41,302 bases of DNA. Origin: Bacteroidaceae bacterium (GTDB taxonomy: Bacteria > Bacteroidota > Bacteroidia > Bacteroidales > Bacteroidaceae). The position numbers and the translations under genes are program-made. Below, piece after piece: positions 8,100 through 19,876 of the stretch. Within the stretch, counting starts at the first letter, position 1. Each line of letters begins with the position of its first letter. The notes under the pieces are model-generated. The model saw only the letters and a program-made list of their open reading frames with translations, searched no databases and had not been told where the DNA came from. The stretch is taken from NCBI GenBank assembly GCA_017651315.1, contig JAGCDE010000011.1, positions 1 through 41,302 of the forward strand. Direction: 5' to 3'.

Positions 8100-9380
8100 T
8101 TACTGCTGGCTGTTTATGGAATCCGCCGGATTGGCGGCCACAATAACGGTATCAGGAACGGACAGTCCCACCATCTTCATATATCCGCTCACCGCACCCA
8201 AATACCGAGGCATGTCCTCCGGCTTGATGGGTTCCACAGCGGGAAGATCCATACTGAGCGGGTCTATTGCGGTGCCGTCCTTGAACACGCGGTAGTCCAG
8301 ATGCGGGCCTGTGGCCATTCCGGTGGCACCCACATAGCCTATCAGCTGGCCTTGTGACACATGCGTCCCCTGGTTTATGCCGCTGGCAAATCCGCGTAAG
8401 TGCATATACTCGGTGGTATATGTTGAGTTATGCTTTATCTTCAGATAGTTGCCGCCGCCTTTGCTGTCCCACCCCTTGGTTATGACCACACCGTCACCAA
8501 CCGAATAGACGGGTGTGCCGGACGGAGCGGCGTAATCAACCCCATGATGCGCACGTACAACCTTGGTTATGGGATGCACCCGGGCGTTGGAAAACCTGGA
8601 ACTTATGCGTGAATAGTTGAGCGGAGCCTTCAGGAACGCACGCCTGAGACTGTTGCCGTTCTCGTCAAAATACTCGCCCCGCTCATCCTCGTAGCGGTAA
8701 CGGAACGCGTAGTGGCTGTTGCCCGATGTTATGAAATTACTGGCCAGGATATTACCTGTGGCCACTCTCACGCTATCGGAATATATCTCCTCGTAGCAGA
8801 CACAGAAAGAGTCGTTTTTCTGTATCCCGAAGAAATCTATCGTCCATGAATAGACATCGGCCAGCATCCCGGCAAGACCGGGTTCGGCCCCCTGCTCCAT
8901 CATCGCGTTCCAGAGCGAAGTCTGTATGCTGCCGCTTATGAAATTGAGGACAGTATCGGTCGGAATGGAGCCGAGATAGCTGTAGATACTGTCTGTCAGC
9001 GAATAGACCACATAGTCAGTCCTGTTTATGTCATATACGAAATAGCGGGCGGTGGCTATAGAATCCCTGTCACGGACAATGTGATACGGCTTTCCTGCCT
9101 GTATCTTGCGCACGCTCCATGTGCTGTCTGACCTCCTGTCCAGGAAATGGATTGTCTGAGCCGACACGCCGATGTCCGACAGTATGCCGGAAAGCATCTC
9201 ATTGCGCCCTATCACTCCGTCAGTTATGTCAAGACTGTCAACGCAGATACCCCATCTGATGTCCGGTTCAGGCAGGACGGAGGGTTCGGTCTCGGCGACA
9301 GGCTCAACCCGGACATTCCTGCGGTTGCATGAGCAGACCGCAAGAACCGCCAGACCAACCAGAACCACCCGTAACTTCAT
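8100..9380 (-). CDS. M23-family metallopeptidase lipoprotein
   Basis: This is probably a cell-wall hydrolase or LytM-like factor acting on peptidoglycan in the periplasm. I chose the ATG at 9380, which gives 426 residues with a signal peptide MKLRVVLVGLAVLAVCSC (lipid-modified Cys probably residue 18). The long N-terminal half has no motif I recognise. The C-terminal M23 domain has HGVDYAAPSGTPVYSVGDG at about 278, YMHLRGF and GPHLDYRVF at about 362. The last motif is HLD rather than the usual HLH, which changes one expected zinc-site or catalytic His. Similar GPHLD motifs are, to my knowledge, common in Bacteroidota M23 proteins. It follows dapA by 122 bases and overlaps nothing. Confidence 0.88.
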   Translation of the reverse strand: MKLRVVLVGLAVLAVCSCNRRNVRVEPVAETEPSVLPEPDIRWGICVDSLDITDGVIGRNEMLSGILSDIGVSAQTIHFLDRRSDSTWSVRKIQAGKPYHIVRDRDSIATARYFVYDINRTDYVVYSLTDSIYSYLGSIPTDTVLNFISGSIQTSLWNAMMEQGAEPGLAGMLADVYSWTIDFFGIQKNDSFCVCYEEIYSDSVRVATGNILASNFITSGNSHYAFRYRYEDERGEYFDENGNSLRRAFLKAPLNYSRISSRFSNARVHPITKVVRAHHGVDYAAPSGTPVYSVGDGVVITKGWDSKGGGNYLKIKHNSTYTTEYMHLRGFASGINQGTHVSQGQLIGYVGATGMATGPHLDYRVFKDGTAIDPLSMDLPAVEPIKPEDMPRYLGAVSGYMKMVGLSVPDTVIVAANPADSINSQQ

Positions 9381-9502
9381 AATATCCCGAATCCCCAAGA
9401 AGACCAGTTCCCTACAATCCCCCGGAAACCGGAACCATAATGTCCGGAAATACCGATACCCCTGATTCCTGATATCCGGAAAACCATAGATTCACAATCC
9501 CC

Positions 9503-12497
<2,995 letters not shown>

Positions 12498-12507
12498 TTA
12501 TGCGAAT

Positions 12508-13185
12508 ATGCGAATAGATATTCTTACCGTATTCCCTGAGATGCTTGAAGGTTTCTTCAACTGCTCAATGATGGCAAGAGCCCGGAAGGCCGGCCTGGCT
12601 GAGATTCACCTTCATGACATAAGGGACTACACCACCGACAAGCACCATAAGACCGATGACTACCCTTTCGGCGGTTGTGCCGGCCTTGTCATGAAGATAG
12701 AGCCCATTGACCGCCTGATCACCGACCTCAAGTCACAGCGTGACTACGATGAGGTTATATACACCTCACCCGATGGCGAGCGGTTCTGCCAGAAGGCGGC
12801 CAACAGCCTGTCACTGCTTGAAAACGTCATTATCCTGTGTGGCCATTACAAAGGAATAGACTACCGTATCCGCGAACATTTAATCACCCGCGAGATAAGC
12901 ATAGGGGATTACGTCCTCACCGGAGGAGAGCTTGCGGCAGCCGTGATAACAGACAGTGTTGTAAGATTAATTCCTGGTGTACTCTCCGATGAGCAGTCCG
13001 CCCTGTCCGACAGTTTCCAGGACAATCTCCTCGCCCCGCCGGTCTATACCCGTCCCGCCGAATACAAAGGCTGGAGAGTCCCCGACGTCCTCCTTTCCGG
13101 CAATCAGGCCCTGATAGACGACTGGCAGTTCCGGCAATCCCTGGAACGCACCAGAAGACTGAGACCGGACCTTATAGATGATTGA
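12508..13185 (+). CDS. trmD: tRNA (guanine-37-N1)-methyltransferase
   Basis: TrmD methylates G37 next to the anticodon of tRNAs reading CNN codons and prevents frameshifting. The 225-residue product begins [16 protein letters not shown]. It carries the deep-knot SAM motifs [15 protein letters not shown] and [17 protein letters not shown], then RLIPGVL. I chose the ATG at 12508. The open frame extends upstream without conserved sequence. The gene is monocistronic here (no rimM or rpsP next to it) and converges on pyrD with a 3-base gap. Confidence 0.95.
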   Translation: MRIDILTVFPEMLEGFFNCSMMARARKAGLAEIHLHDIRDYTTDKHHKTDDYPFGGCAGLVMKIEPIDRLITDLKSQRDYDEVIYTSPDGERFCQKAANSLSLLENVIILCGHYKGIDYRIREHLITREISIGDYVLTGGELAAAVITDSVVRLIPGVLSDEQSALSDSFQDNLLAPPVYTRPAEYKGWRVPDVLLSGNQALIDDWQFRQSLERTRRLRPDLIDD

Positions 13186-13188
13186 CAA

Positions 13189-14103
13189 TCAATCTGTATC
13201 CAGGATTCCTATAATATCCCGTACCGAAGAGAACCCGTGACAGGCAAGGTATTCTCCGATGCCGTCAATCACTTTCCCTGAAATTGACGGGTCGATGAAG
13301 TTTGCCGTGCCTATCTGAACGGCGCTTGCACCGGCAAGCAGGAACTCGATGGCATCGGTAGCTGAGCATATACCACCTAACCCAATGACAGGTATTTTTA
13401 CCGCTTTGGCAGTCTGCCAGACCATGCGTAAGGCTATCGGCTTGACTGCCGGCCCACTCAAGCCGCCGGTTATGGTGGAGAGTATGGGTTTACGCTTCCC
13501 GGCATCAATAGCCATACCCAACAGAGTGTTTATAAGCGATATACTGTCAGCACCGGCCCCTTCGACGGCACGGGCAATCTCAGTGATATCGGTAACGTTA
13601 GGCGAAAGCTTAACAATCAAAGTCTTGTCATAAACCTTTCTGACGGCACCCACCACTTGGGCGGCGCTGTCCGGATTCACGCCGAAAGCCATTCCGCCCT
13701 GCTTGACATTGGGACAGGAGATATTCAGCTCTATGGCGGGAATGTCATCGAGAGTATTTATGATGCTCGCCGTCTGAACATAGTCATCAATACACGAGCC
13801 GGACACATTGACAATTATGGATGTCCGGATTTTTCGTACTTCAGGATAGATATGGTCCACGAAATGGTCCACCCCTTTGTTCTGAAGCCCGACAGCATTG
13901 AGCATCCCCGACGGAGTCTCCACCATACGCGGATAGGGATTTCCCTGGCGTGGATTGAGAGTGGTACCCTTGACTATTATGGCACCCAGACGGCTGATAT
14001 CCATGAAATCGGAATATTCAGTGCCGTACCCGAATGTACCCGATGCAGTCATCACCGGGTTCTTGAGCTCAAGCGAGCCTATCTTTGTACTTAATGAAAC
14101 CAT
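13189..14103 (-). CDS. pyrD: Dihydroorotate dehydrogenase B, catalytic subunit
   Basis: PyrD oxidises dihydroorotate to orotate in pyrimidine synthesis. This is the NAD-linked class 1B type, as shown by the catalytic Cys in [17 protein letters not shown] (Cys130) and by the PyrK partner next door. The 304-residue product has the FMN-barrel segments [44 protein letters not shown] and VIGLGGI. The ATG at 14103 ([16 protein letters not shown]) overlaps pyrK by 13 bases. A longer frame from 14235 lies inside pyrK and is not conserved. Confidence 0.95.
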   Translation of the reverse strand: MVSLSTKIGSLELKNPVMTASGTFGYGTEYSDFMDISRLGAIIVKGTTLNPRQGNPYPRMVETPSGMLNAVGLQNKGVDHFVDHIYPEVRKIRTSIIVNVSGSCIDDYVQTASIINTLDDIPAIELNISCPNVKQGGMAFGVNPDSAAQVVGAVRKVYDKTLIVKLSPNVTDITEIARAVEGAGADSISLINTLLGMAIDAGKRKPILSTITGGLSGPAVKPIALRMVWQTAKAVKIPVIGLGGICSATDAIEFLLAGASAVQIGTANFIDPSISGKVIDGIGEYLACHGFSSVRDIIGILDTD

Positions 14104-14870
14104 TTCAGTCTGTCTATATTGAATACCGGACCTTCCTTGCACACACACACATTGCCGCTGTCGGCTGTGTCCTCCACACAGCACAGGCAGGCACCTATTC
14201 CGCAAGCCATGCGATGCTCCAGCGAAACCTCGCAAGCTGTATCATGCTCCCTGGCCCAATGCCCCACAGCCTTCAGCATGGGGGTGGGACCGCAGGCATA
14301 GACCCTGTCAAAAGACTCGCTGTCAAGCAGAAGACTATGGTCTGTAACAAACCCTCTCTCGCCTGCCGAGCCGTCCTCGGTTGTCATGAACAGGTTACCG
14401 TATTTCATGAACTCCTCCTTGCGCAGGATCAGCTCCCCGTTGCGTCCCCCGAACAGGAAAGTTGGAATGATTCCGTTCCCGGCCAGTTCCTGACCGAGAA
14501 AGAGCAGTGGAGCCACTCCCACTCCGCCTCCTATCAGCAGCGGACGGGCCACATGGGTGCTCCGGTAGCTGAAACCGTTGCCGAGCGGCAGCAGGACATT
14601 CACGCTGTCGCCCGCCCTGAGTGCGGCAAGCGCTGCCGTACCATCGCCCACTATCTGGATCAGGAATCCTATTGTATTCCTCTCCTTGTCAATGAAATGA
14701 ATCGAAATGGGCCTGCGTAACAGGACTTTCGCCGATGGTACCAGAATCTCAGCGAACTGTCCTGCCACCATGTCCGGAAGTCCGTCCTCAGAACGCAGAG
14801 TGAGCAAAGTCACACCAGGACCAACCATACAGTTATCCTCCACCGCAAGGTCCAGCTGGAATTTCTTCAT
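14091..14870 (-). CDS. pyrK: Dihydroorotate dehydrogenase B, electron transfer subunit
   Basis: PyrK carries FAD and a 2Fe-2S cluster and passes electrons from PyrD to NAD. The 259-residue product shows the FAD-binding motif RRPISIH, a nucleotide-binding segment [13 protein letters not shown] and a C-terminal cluster-binding run with cysteines in [10 protein letters not shown] and NVCVC. It is the first gene of the pyrK-pyrD pair, and the coupling through overlap fits an equimolar complex. Upstream, TACCTTCGC (about 14894-14902, minus strand) is a near-consensus -7 box. Confidence 0.94.
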   Translation of the reverse strand: MKKFQLDLAVEDNCMVGPGVTLLTLRSEDGLPDMVAGQFAEILVPSAKVLLRRPISIHFIDKERNTIGFLIQIVGDGTAALAALRAGDSVNVLLPLGNGFSYRSTHVARPLLIGGGVGVAPLLFLGQELAGNGIIPTFLFGGRNGELILRKEEFMKYGNLFMTTEDGSAGERGFVTDHSLLLDSESFDRVYACGPTPMLKAVGHWAREHDTACEVSLEHRMACGIGACLCCVEDTADSGNVCVCKEGPVFNIDRLKWFH

Positions 14871-15001
14871 ACTTAATGTATTTTGAATCTGTTTTGCGAA
14901 GGTAGTCTATAAAAATGAGAATTGACGCGCAGAACCCGCGGAAAAATCGGAAAAAACAAGGCCGTAAGAAAAACATGAAAAAAAATAAAGTCAGATTATA
15001 A

Positions 15002-15038
15002 GAATCGTGCGGAAACAAAGCCGTTTTCCGCACGATTC
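15002..15038. terminator. Strong hairpin downstream of the LRR lipoprotein gene
   Basis: A perfect 14-bp inverted repeat (15002-15015 with 15025-15038) has a 9-base loop. On the minus strand it is followed after some 12 bases by a T-rich stretch. It most likely ends the lipoprotein transcript before pyrK. Apart from it and the pyrK promoter region, I see nothing in 14871-15148. Confidence 0.6.
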
Positions 15039-15148
15039 CAAATCCGTCTTCCCTCCGGTCAGGGACTCCCAAATACCGGATACAGGACGCTAATTCAGCC
15101 TTAAGGGGATAAAGCTGATGAAAGAGTCCTGCCCCCTCCGGATTCAAA

Positions 15149-16075
15149 TCAGAATTCCACCATATTCCTGAACTCTCCCCATTCAAGACGACGCTTGTAA
15201 TTGAAGAGCTGCCCCTTGGGGACATACACCTTGCAGTTCTGCTTGGTGGCATCCTCGAACACTGTGGGACAGTTATGTGGCGGGAAGATACCACGTGAGT
15301 TGATTGTGGTGAGCTTGTTGCAGCCGAAGAACGACTCCACACCGATAATCCTTACATTGCCGCCCAAGGTGACCTCCTCAAGAGCCGTGCAGTTCTTGAA
15401 TGCATAGTCACTGATAGCCGTAACGAAATTACCAACGGTGAGTTTCCTCAGATATGCGCAGTCCTGGAAAGCCTCCGGACAGATGAATGAAACCTCCTCA
15501 TTGATAATGTATTCCACAATGTTCCTCTTGGCAGGATACTTGATGAGCATCTTGTTGTCCTTGCTGAAAAGGATGCCGTCAACATCCATATACACAGGAT
15601 TGTTCTTGTTGACGGAAATCCTGGTGAGCGACGAGCAACCGCTGAAAGCATTGTTCAGGATGCGGTTGATGCTGTAGGGGATATTGACCGAAGTGACATT
15701 AGTGCAACCCTTGAAAGCATTCTCGTCAATCTCCACAACCCTGAAAGTGAACTCGTCATGTGCGCCGGAAACCACGAACGAAGGGATGTCTATGTCGCCC
15801 TTGTAGGCACTGTAACCCTCATCGGACGATTTCCTGCCGCCGGTACGGTCCCATGTGAAAGCCACATTGCCGAAATTGTCCAGAATCCTATAATACAAGG
15901 TAGTACCGTTATCGTACTTGGCAGTAATGATATCATTGTCAACCTTTGCATCAAGCTGCTTGACAAGAATTGTCTGCCAAACCTCGTTCTGGATGTTATC
16001 TGTAGCGTTTTTGCTAGTTTTGCAGCCACTCAACACAATGAGTGACAAAGCAATTATTGAAAAATATCTTTTCAT
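15149..16075 (-). CDS. BspA-like leucine-rich-repeat lipoprotein
   Basis: This is a surface or periplasmic lipoprotein. MKRYFSIIALSLIVLSGC is a clear lipoprotein signal with the lipobox LSGC. From about residue 110 it carries LRR_5 (BspA-type) repeats of the pattern IxxxAFxGCxxLxxVxxxxxV. Examples are IDENAFKGCTNVTSVNIP, RILNNAFSGCSSLTRISV, ISDYAFKNCTALEEVTLG and IGVESFFGCNKLTTI. BspA proteins of oral and gut Bacteroidota bind host matrix proteins or other bacteria, but the ligand here is unknown. The 308-residue protein is short for the family, with about six repeats. It has its own promoter at 16104-16112. Confidence 0.85.
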   Translation of the reverse strand: MKRYFSIIALSLIVLSGCKTSKNATDNIQNEVWQTILVKQLDAKVDNDIITAKYDNGTTLYYRILDNFGNVAFTWDRTGGRKSSDEGYSAYKGDIDIPSFVVSGAHDEFTFRVVEIDENAFKGCTNVTSVNIPYSINRILNNAFSGCSSLTRISVNKNNPVYMDVDGILFSKDNKMLIKYPAKRNIVEYIINEEVSFICPEAFQDCAYLRKLTVGNFVTAISDYAFKNCTALEEVTLGGNVRIIGVESFFGCNKLTTINSRGIFPPHNCPTVFEDATKQNCKVYVPKGQLFNYKRRLEWGEFRNMVEF

Positions 16076-16103
16076 AAGTAAGATTTGTTTATTGTTTCTG
16101 GTA

Positions 16104-16112
16104 GCAAACTTA
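16104..16112 (-). promoter_or_regulatory. -7 promoter box of the LRR lipoprotein gene
   Basis: The minus strand reads TAAGTTTGC, an exact TAnnTTTGC box, about 30 bases before the ATG at 16075. Confidence 0.55.
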
Positions 16113-16145
16113 ACTCCAATTCTTTAAAAAAACAAAAAAACAGTA

Positions 16146-16625
16146 TTAATTTTTTAATGAATTTGAAGAAAATTTCTGGTATGTCCCATCCTCATAAAAA
16201 ACCAGAATCTCCTTCACCCTCAAAGACTGCACTTGTGCGGCAGCGGTATTATCCTTGTCAACTGACTTGTTTTCAGTTCTTTTCCTTGTTTTTACAGGTC
16301 TGTCAACCGCCTCATGGCTTGAAAATTCGGGATTATTCCGGGGAACATTCGGGAATTCAGTATTCTCAACGTCCTTGAAGAGGGGGTAATCATCCGCCAT
16401 ACCTTTAGCTGGTTCACTCTTGAACGGCTTGCCGTTACCGGTCAGCAGCCAGTCCAGATCAACATCCGGCAGGGCAGCATGTATGCTCTTGAACACATTG
16501 AGGCTCGGTTCATTCCTTCCTCCGAGTATATGTTGCAGCGTAGAACGCTGAATTCCGATTGTCTGTGCGAACTGCGTGGGTGACATTCCCAACAGCACCA
16601 TAAGCTCATCAATACGTTCTCTCAT
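16146..16625 (-). CDS. XRE-family helix-turn-helix regulator
   Basis: The 159-residue protein starts MRERIDELMVLLGMSPTQF and has an N-terminal HTH_3 domain (residues about 1-60: PTQFAQTIGIQRSTLQHILGG as helix 2 and recognition helix). A polar, probably disordered linker follows, then a C-terminal segment RVKEILVFYEDGTYQKFS. I chose the ATG at 16625 because an upstream one at 16652 adds a non-conserved hydrophobic run. An inverted repeat over its own promoter (16658-16669) suggests autoregulation. Its target genes are not known. Confidence 0.8.
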   Translation of the reverse strand: MRERIDELMVLLGMSPTQFAQTIGIQRSTLQHILGGRNEPSLNVFKSIHAALPDVDLDWLLTGNGKPFKSEPAKGMADDYPLFKDVENTEFPNVPRNNPEFSSHEAVDRPVKTRKRTENKSVDKDNTAAAQVQSLRVKEILVFYEDGTYQKFSSNSLKN

Positions 16626-16657
16626 ATCAACAAAAAAAATGGGTAAAAACAATTCTG

Positions 16658-16669
16658 TTACAAATGTAA
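16658..16669 (-). promoter_or_regulatory. Palindromic operator over the -7 box of the XRE gene
   Basis: TTACA-AA-TGTAA is a perfect 5+5 inverted repeat that contains the minus-strand -7 box TACATTTG. Further TGTAA/TTACA half-sites follow in the AT-rich stretch up to about 16740. The arrangement fits repression by the gene's own HTH product. Confidence 0.45.
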
Positions 16670-17137
16670 TATTTCATTTTGTGTAATCCAAACTCCAAAT
16701 ATGCAATCCAAATGTAAACAAACAAATGTAACACAACAAATCTGTACCCAACTGTAAATACAGGTACAGGGTTACGCCGAAAGAAGGAGAAAATCACCCT
16801 GGAAATAACTTTCCGTTTTTAAATCAAAAATCTGAATTAGAATTGATTATTGACTAAAATATATCAATTGGGACAAAAATCGAAGGTTTTGCATAACAAC
16901 CCACAACCATTTAATCCACACGTTTATGTAATAGATTTTAAATGTACTGAAAAACAGATATTTATTGTATTAATGTCAAAATGTATAGAAAGTAAATACT
17001 ATTGTATAATACGTATGGATCGGATTATTCCCCCATGCACAATTGGAAACAGAAACATCCATACTGATTTGTGATTTATATTGAATACAAATATAAAAAT
17101 GGTATGAAAAGTACAATTGTAAAAGTTAATAAAAGCT
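16670..17137. other. AT-rich intergenic stretch without a convincing gene
   Basis: It contains repeated TACATTTG/TGTAA half-sites up to about 16740 and then AT-rich sequence. A 74-codon plus-strand frame at 16850-17074 has no recognisable similarity, biased composition and no promoter. I do not call it a gene. Confidence 0.5.
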
Positions 17138-17161
17138 AAAGCCGCTTTTTGGGGCGGCTTT
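17138..17161. terminator. Hairpin terminator downstream of holA
   Basis: AAAGCCGC (17138-17145) pairs with GCGGCTTT (17154-17161) across an 8-base loop. On the minus strand it is followed by a T-rich run (TAGCTTTTATTAAC). It lies about 160 bases after holA and is the first plausible stop for that transcript. Confidence 0.55.
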
Positions 17162-17320
17162 ATACTTAGAATCTTACTGATTCTTATTTATCCTGTGACC
17201 GGATCATGAACAGTTCATGACAAGTTTCACCCTAATCGCTGAGAATCGGATATTTCAGAGTGAATCCGGAATATGTACGGAATATCGGATTTTTGAAAAA
17301 ATGGCAAATTCAGGAAAAAA

Positions 17321-18373
17321 TCAGTGGAGAATGATGTAAAGCAGTTCGCGCAGCAACCCCTCACCTGTATTGCCGGTAGCATCCACACCCTTGGACTTGG
17401 CATCATATTTCCTGATGGCGCTGATGATGTTCATAGCCTGAGTCGCGGTATAGTTCTTCATCCCTATGACATAATCCTTAACCCCCCAGGTGGATTTCAG
17501 TCCAAGCTGGTCAGCAATACCGGCATCGGTCTTGTCAGGGGCATAGAAAGCCAGCATAAGGTTGGCGAAATACGGGAAAATGGCCGCCGTCACCAACTGA
17601 ATGGGGTACATCTTGGGATTGCTCTCGTAATAGGCGGCTATCCTGTTGGCCTTCAGCACATCCTTTTTTATCAGTGAATCCCTGAACTCGAATATGTTGA
17701 AATCCTTGCTTATACCAACACGCTCCTCAATGAATTCCGGGGTGATTTCGGTCTCTCCCTGAGGCATGGCTGTCACAAGCTTGTTCATCTCGGAGTTCAT
17801 CCTGCTCAGATCGGCACCCACAGCCTCTGTGAGCATGCCTATGCCTTTCGGTGATATTCTCATACCGTTCTCGTTCATGAACTCTGTCACAAACGACGGA
17901 AGAGCCTCCTCGCGTATCTTCCTGGACTCGAACAGGACACCCGCCTTCTCTATCTCCGCAGCCACCTTCTTACGGCGGTCCAGAGTCCCGTTCTTGTGAC
18001 AGAACACGAGTATGGTGCTCATCTGGGGCTGACGCAGATAGGATGAGAGTATATCCGCCGGGGTAGCCGGACCGGAGCCGTCGCCCTCCTTCTTCATTAT
18101 ATGCTGAGCCTCCTTGACGATTATCACCTGCCTGTCGGCCCCCATCGGGTATGCCCTTGCCCTCTGCACCACCTCGCTCATAGTCGTGTCATTACCGTAA
18201 AGGACAAGCTGGTTGAAGTCACGTGCCTCCTCCGGAAGAGCATTCTCCCTTATGTAGTCCGATAATGAATCTATGAAAAAAGGTTCATCGCCCATCAGAT
18301 AATATACAGGCTTGTAATTCCCTTTTTTCAGCTCAGCCAGAATCTGGCGATATGTTGTTCCCGATGTTGCCAT
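17321..18373 (-). CDS. holA: DNA polymerase III subunit delta
   Basis: HolA is the clamp-loader subunit that opens the sliding clamp. The 350-residue product has the N-terminal delta motif KPVYYLMGDEPFFIDSLSDYI at about 20-40 and QVIIVKEAQ. The middle SRMNSEMNKL segment and the C-terminal helical domain fit the family length of about 340. The start at 18373 (MATSGTTYRQILAELKKG) has a promoter box TATCTTTGC at 18417-18425. Confidence 0.92.
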   Translation of the reverse strand: MATSGTTYRQILAELKKGNYKPVYYLMGDEPFFIDSLSDYIRENALPEEARDFNQLVLYGNDTTMSEVVQRARAYPMGADRQVIIVKEAQHIMKKEGDGSGPATPADILSSYLRQPQMSTILVFCHKNGTLDRRKKVAAEIEKAGVLFESRKIREEALPSFVTEFMNENGMRISPKGIGMLTEAVGADLSRMNSEMNKLVTAMPQGETEITPEFIEERVGISKDFNIFEFRDSLIKKDVLKANRIAAYYESNPKMYPIQLVTAAIFPYFANLMLAFYAPDKTDAGIADQLGLKSTWGVKDYVIGMKNYTATQAMNIISAIRKYDAKSKGVDATGNTGEGLLRELLYIILH

Positions 18374-18388
18374 TTCAATCCGATTGTT

Positions 18389-18425
18389 TACCTTTGCCTC
18401 TCAGTTCAGGTATTATGCAAAGATA
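18389..18425. promoter_or_regulatory. Face-to-face promoter boxes of holA and the HsdR-N-like gene
   Basis: The plus strand has TACCTTTGC (18389-18397) serving the gene at 18428. The minus strand has TATCTTTGC (18417-18425) serving holA. Because the boxes point toward each other about 20 bases apart, the two predicted RNA 5' ends overlap by a few bases and the two promoters would interfere. Confidence 0.55.
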
Positions 18426-18427
18426 TA

Positions 18428-18877
18428 ATGAATCCTTTGAAATTGCCTCCTTTTGATGCCAAAATATGCGAACGGTCCGGCAAACAGGTTATTTGGGACC
18501 CTGTTCGCAGCAAGTGGGTCCGGCTCACCCCCGAGGAGCATGTACGTCAGGCGTTCATCTCCTTCCTTGTGAATTACAAAGGTTTTCCACTGTCCCACAT
18601 AGCCAATGAGCAGACCATCTCCCTGAACGGGATGAGCCGCCGATGCGATTCCGTTATCTATGACCGTAGCGGCACACCCCGCATGATCATCGAATACAAG
18701 GCTCCTGAGGTCACCGTCAGCCGGCAGGTTTTCAGCCAGATATCACGTTACAACCTGGTCCTGAAGGTTGATTGGCTGATAGTCACCAACGGGCTTTCCC
18801 ACTACTGCATCCGTATGGACTACGGCTCACATTCCTGGTCTTTCTGCAAGGAGATGCCAGACTACGGGGCACTGTAA
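18428..18877 (+). CDS. Small PD-(D/E)XK protein with HsdR N-terminal-like domain
   Basis: The 149-residue protein matches the type I restriction HsdR N-terminal domain (HSDR_N_2 type) standing alone. After TPEEHVRQAFISFL comes the nuclease core: SRRCDSVIYDRSGTPRMIIEYKAP. There the Asp and the EYK supply the PD-(D/E)XK triad, and VFSQISRYNLVLKVDWLIVTNG matches the following helix-strand. No helicase or methylase gene is nearby. As far as I recall, such proteins beside holA are common in Bacteroidota, so a housekeeping DNA role is as likely as defence. Confidence 0.75.
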   Translation: MNPLKLPPFDAKICERSGKQVIWDPVRSKWVRLTPEEHVRQAFISFLVNYKGFPLSHIANEQTISLNGMSRRCDSVIYDRSGTPRMIIEYKAPEVTVSRQVFSQISRYNLVLKVDWLIVTNGLSHYCIRMDYGSHSWSFCKEMPDYGAL

Positions 18878-18904
18878 GGGATTTTCATCCGGACAGGACA
18901 ATTG

Positions 18905-18928
18905 CCGTACGGGACTGTTTCCGTACGG
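18905..18928. terminator. Possible bidirectional terminator between convergent genes
   Basis: CCGTACGG occurs at 18905-18912 and again at 18921-18928 with an 8-base spacer, so it can fold as a hairpin on either strand. It sits between the converging ends of the genes at 18877 and 18980. There is no clear T run. Confidence 0.35.
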
Positions 18929-18979
18929 TTACGGTACAATTATCCCGCCGCCGGAGTACGGCTGATACACTCCTCCGGA

Positions 18980-19810
18980 TTATTCGGCATCGGCTGCGGC
19001 AGCCTTGCGGGTACGTCTCTTGGGAGTTGCCTCCGCCTGCTTGTGCTCCTCCTTTACACCTGCAAGCTCCGGGTCGATGATGATGCGTCCGCAGTACTCG
19101 CACACGATGATTTTCTTGCGCATGCGTATGTCGAGCTGACGCTGTGGCGGAATCTTGTTGAAGCAGCCGCCGCATGACTCACGCTGCACATAGACTATAC
19201 CAAGGCCGTTGCGGGTGTTGTTACGGATGCGCTTGAACGACTGAAGCAGACGCGGCTCGATGGTCTGCTCAAGGCTCTTGCAGCGCTCACGCAGCTTCTC
19301 CTCCTCCTGGCGGGTCTCCTCGATTATCTCCTCAAGCTCGCTCTTCTTTATCTCCAGGTCCTGCTGCTTCTCGGCAATCAGCTCCTGGCTGCGCAGCTGC
19401 TCCTCGTTCTTTGCGGCCATGGAAGCCGTGTATTCGCGGATATGTTTCTCTGCCAGCTCGATATTCAGCGTCTCGTACTCAATCTCCTTGTTGAGGGAGT
19501 CGAACTCACGGTTGTTGCGCACGTTGTTCTGCTGCTCCGTGAACTTGGCTATAAGGCTCTTGGACTTCTCCATAGCCACCTTGTTCTCTGCAATGCCCTT
19601 GGTAAGCTGAGTCACCTCAATCTGTATCTTCTCTATTCTGGTGCTCAGTCCGGCCAGTTCGTCCTCCAGGTCCTGGACCTCAAGCGGAAGCTCTCCGCGC
19701 AGTGTCTTGATCTTGTCAATCTCACTCAGCATGGTCTGCAGCTGATAGAGTGATGTCAGTTTCTCCTCCACCGAAAACTCGGCCGGGTCTTTCTTTGTCT
19801 CTTTTGCCAT
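18980..19810 (-). CDS. C4-type zinc-ribbon coiled-coil protein (CT398/DUF164 type)
   Basis: The 276-residue protein is almost wholly a long coiled coil (about residues 10-190, rich in Glu, Lys and Leu heptads). A zinc ribbon follows, CGGCFNKIPP...IVCEYCGRIIIDPE, with two CxxC pairs. A Lys/Ala-rich tail ends it. This is the CT398-like family (zf-RING_7), thought to bind nucleic acid or flagellar/transcription partners; the role is not settled. It lies 66 bases downstream of the Nif3-like gene in the same direction, a pairing often seen in this phylum. Confidence 0.85.
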   Translation of the reverse strand: MAKETKKDPAEFSVEEKLTSLYQLQTMLSEIDKIKTLRGELPLEVQDLEDELAGLSTRIEKIQIEVTQLTKGIAENKVAMEKSKSLIAKFTEQQNNVRNNREFDSLNKEIEYETLNIELAEKHIREYTASMAAKNEEQLRSQELIAEKQQDLEIKKSELEEIIEETRQEEEKLRERCKSLEQTIEPRLLQSFKRIRNNTRNGLGIVYVQRESCGGCFNKIPPQRQLDIRMRKKIIVCEYCGRIIIDPELAGVKEEHKQAEATPKRRTRKAAAADAE

Positions 19811-19876
19811 AAATGTATGTATTTGTAATAGTTAGCCTTAATCTGTCCAAATCCGTTTCCACGAATCCGGACATAT

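Noticed and set aside
16850-17074. 74-codon plus-strand ORF in the gap between the XRE regulator and holA
   Set aside because: AT-rich, no recognisable domain, no promoter or neighbours; most likely chance.
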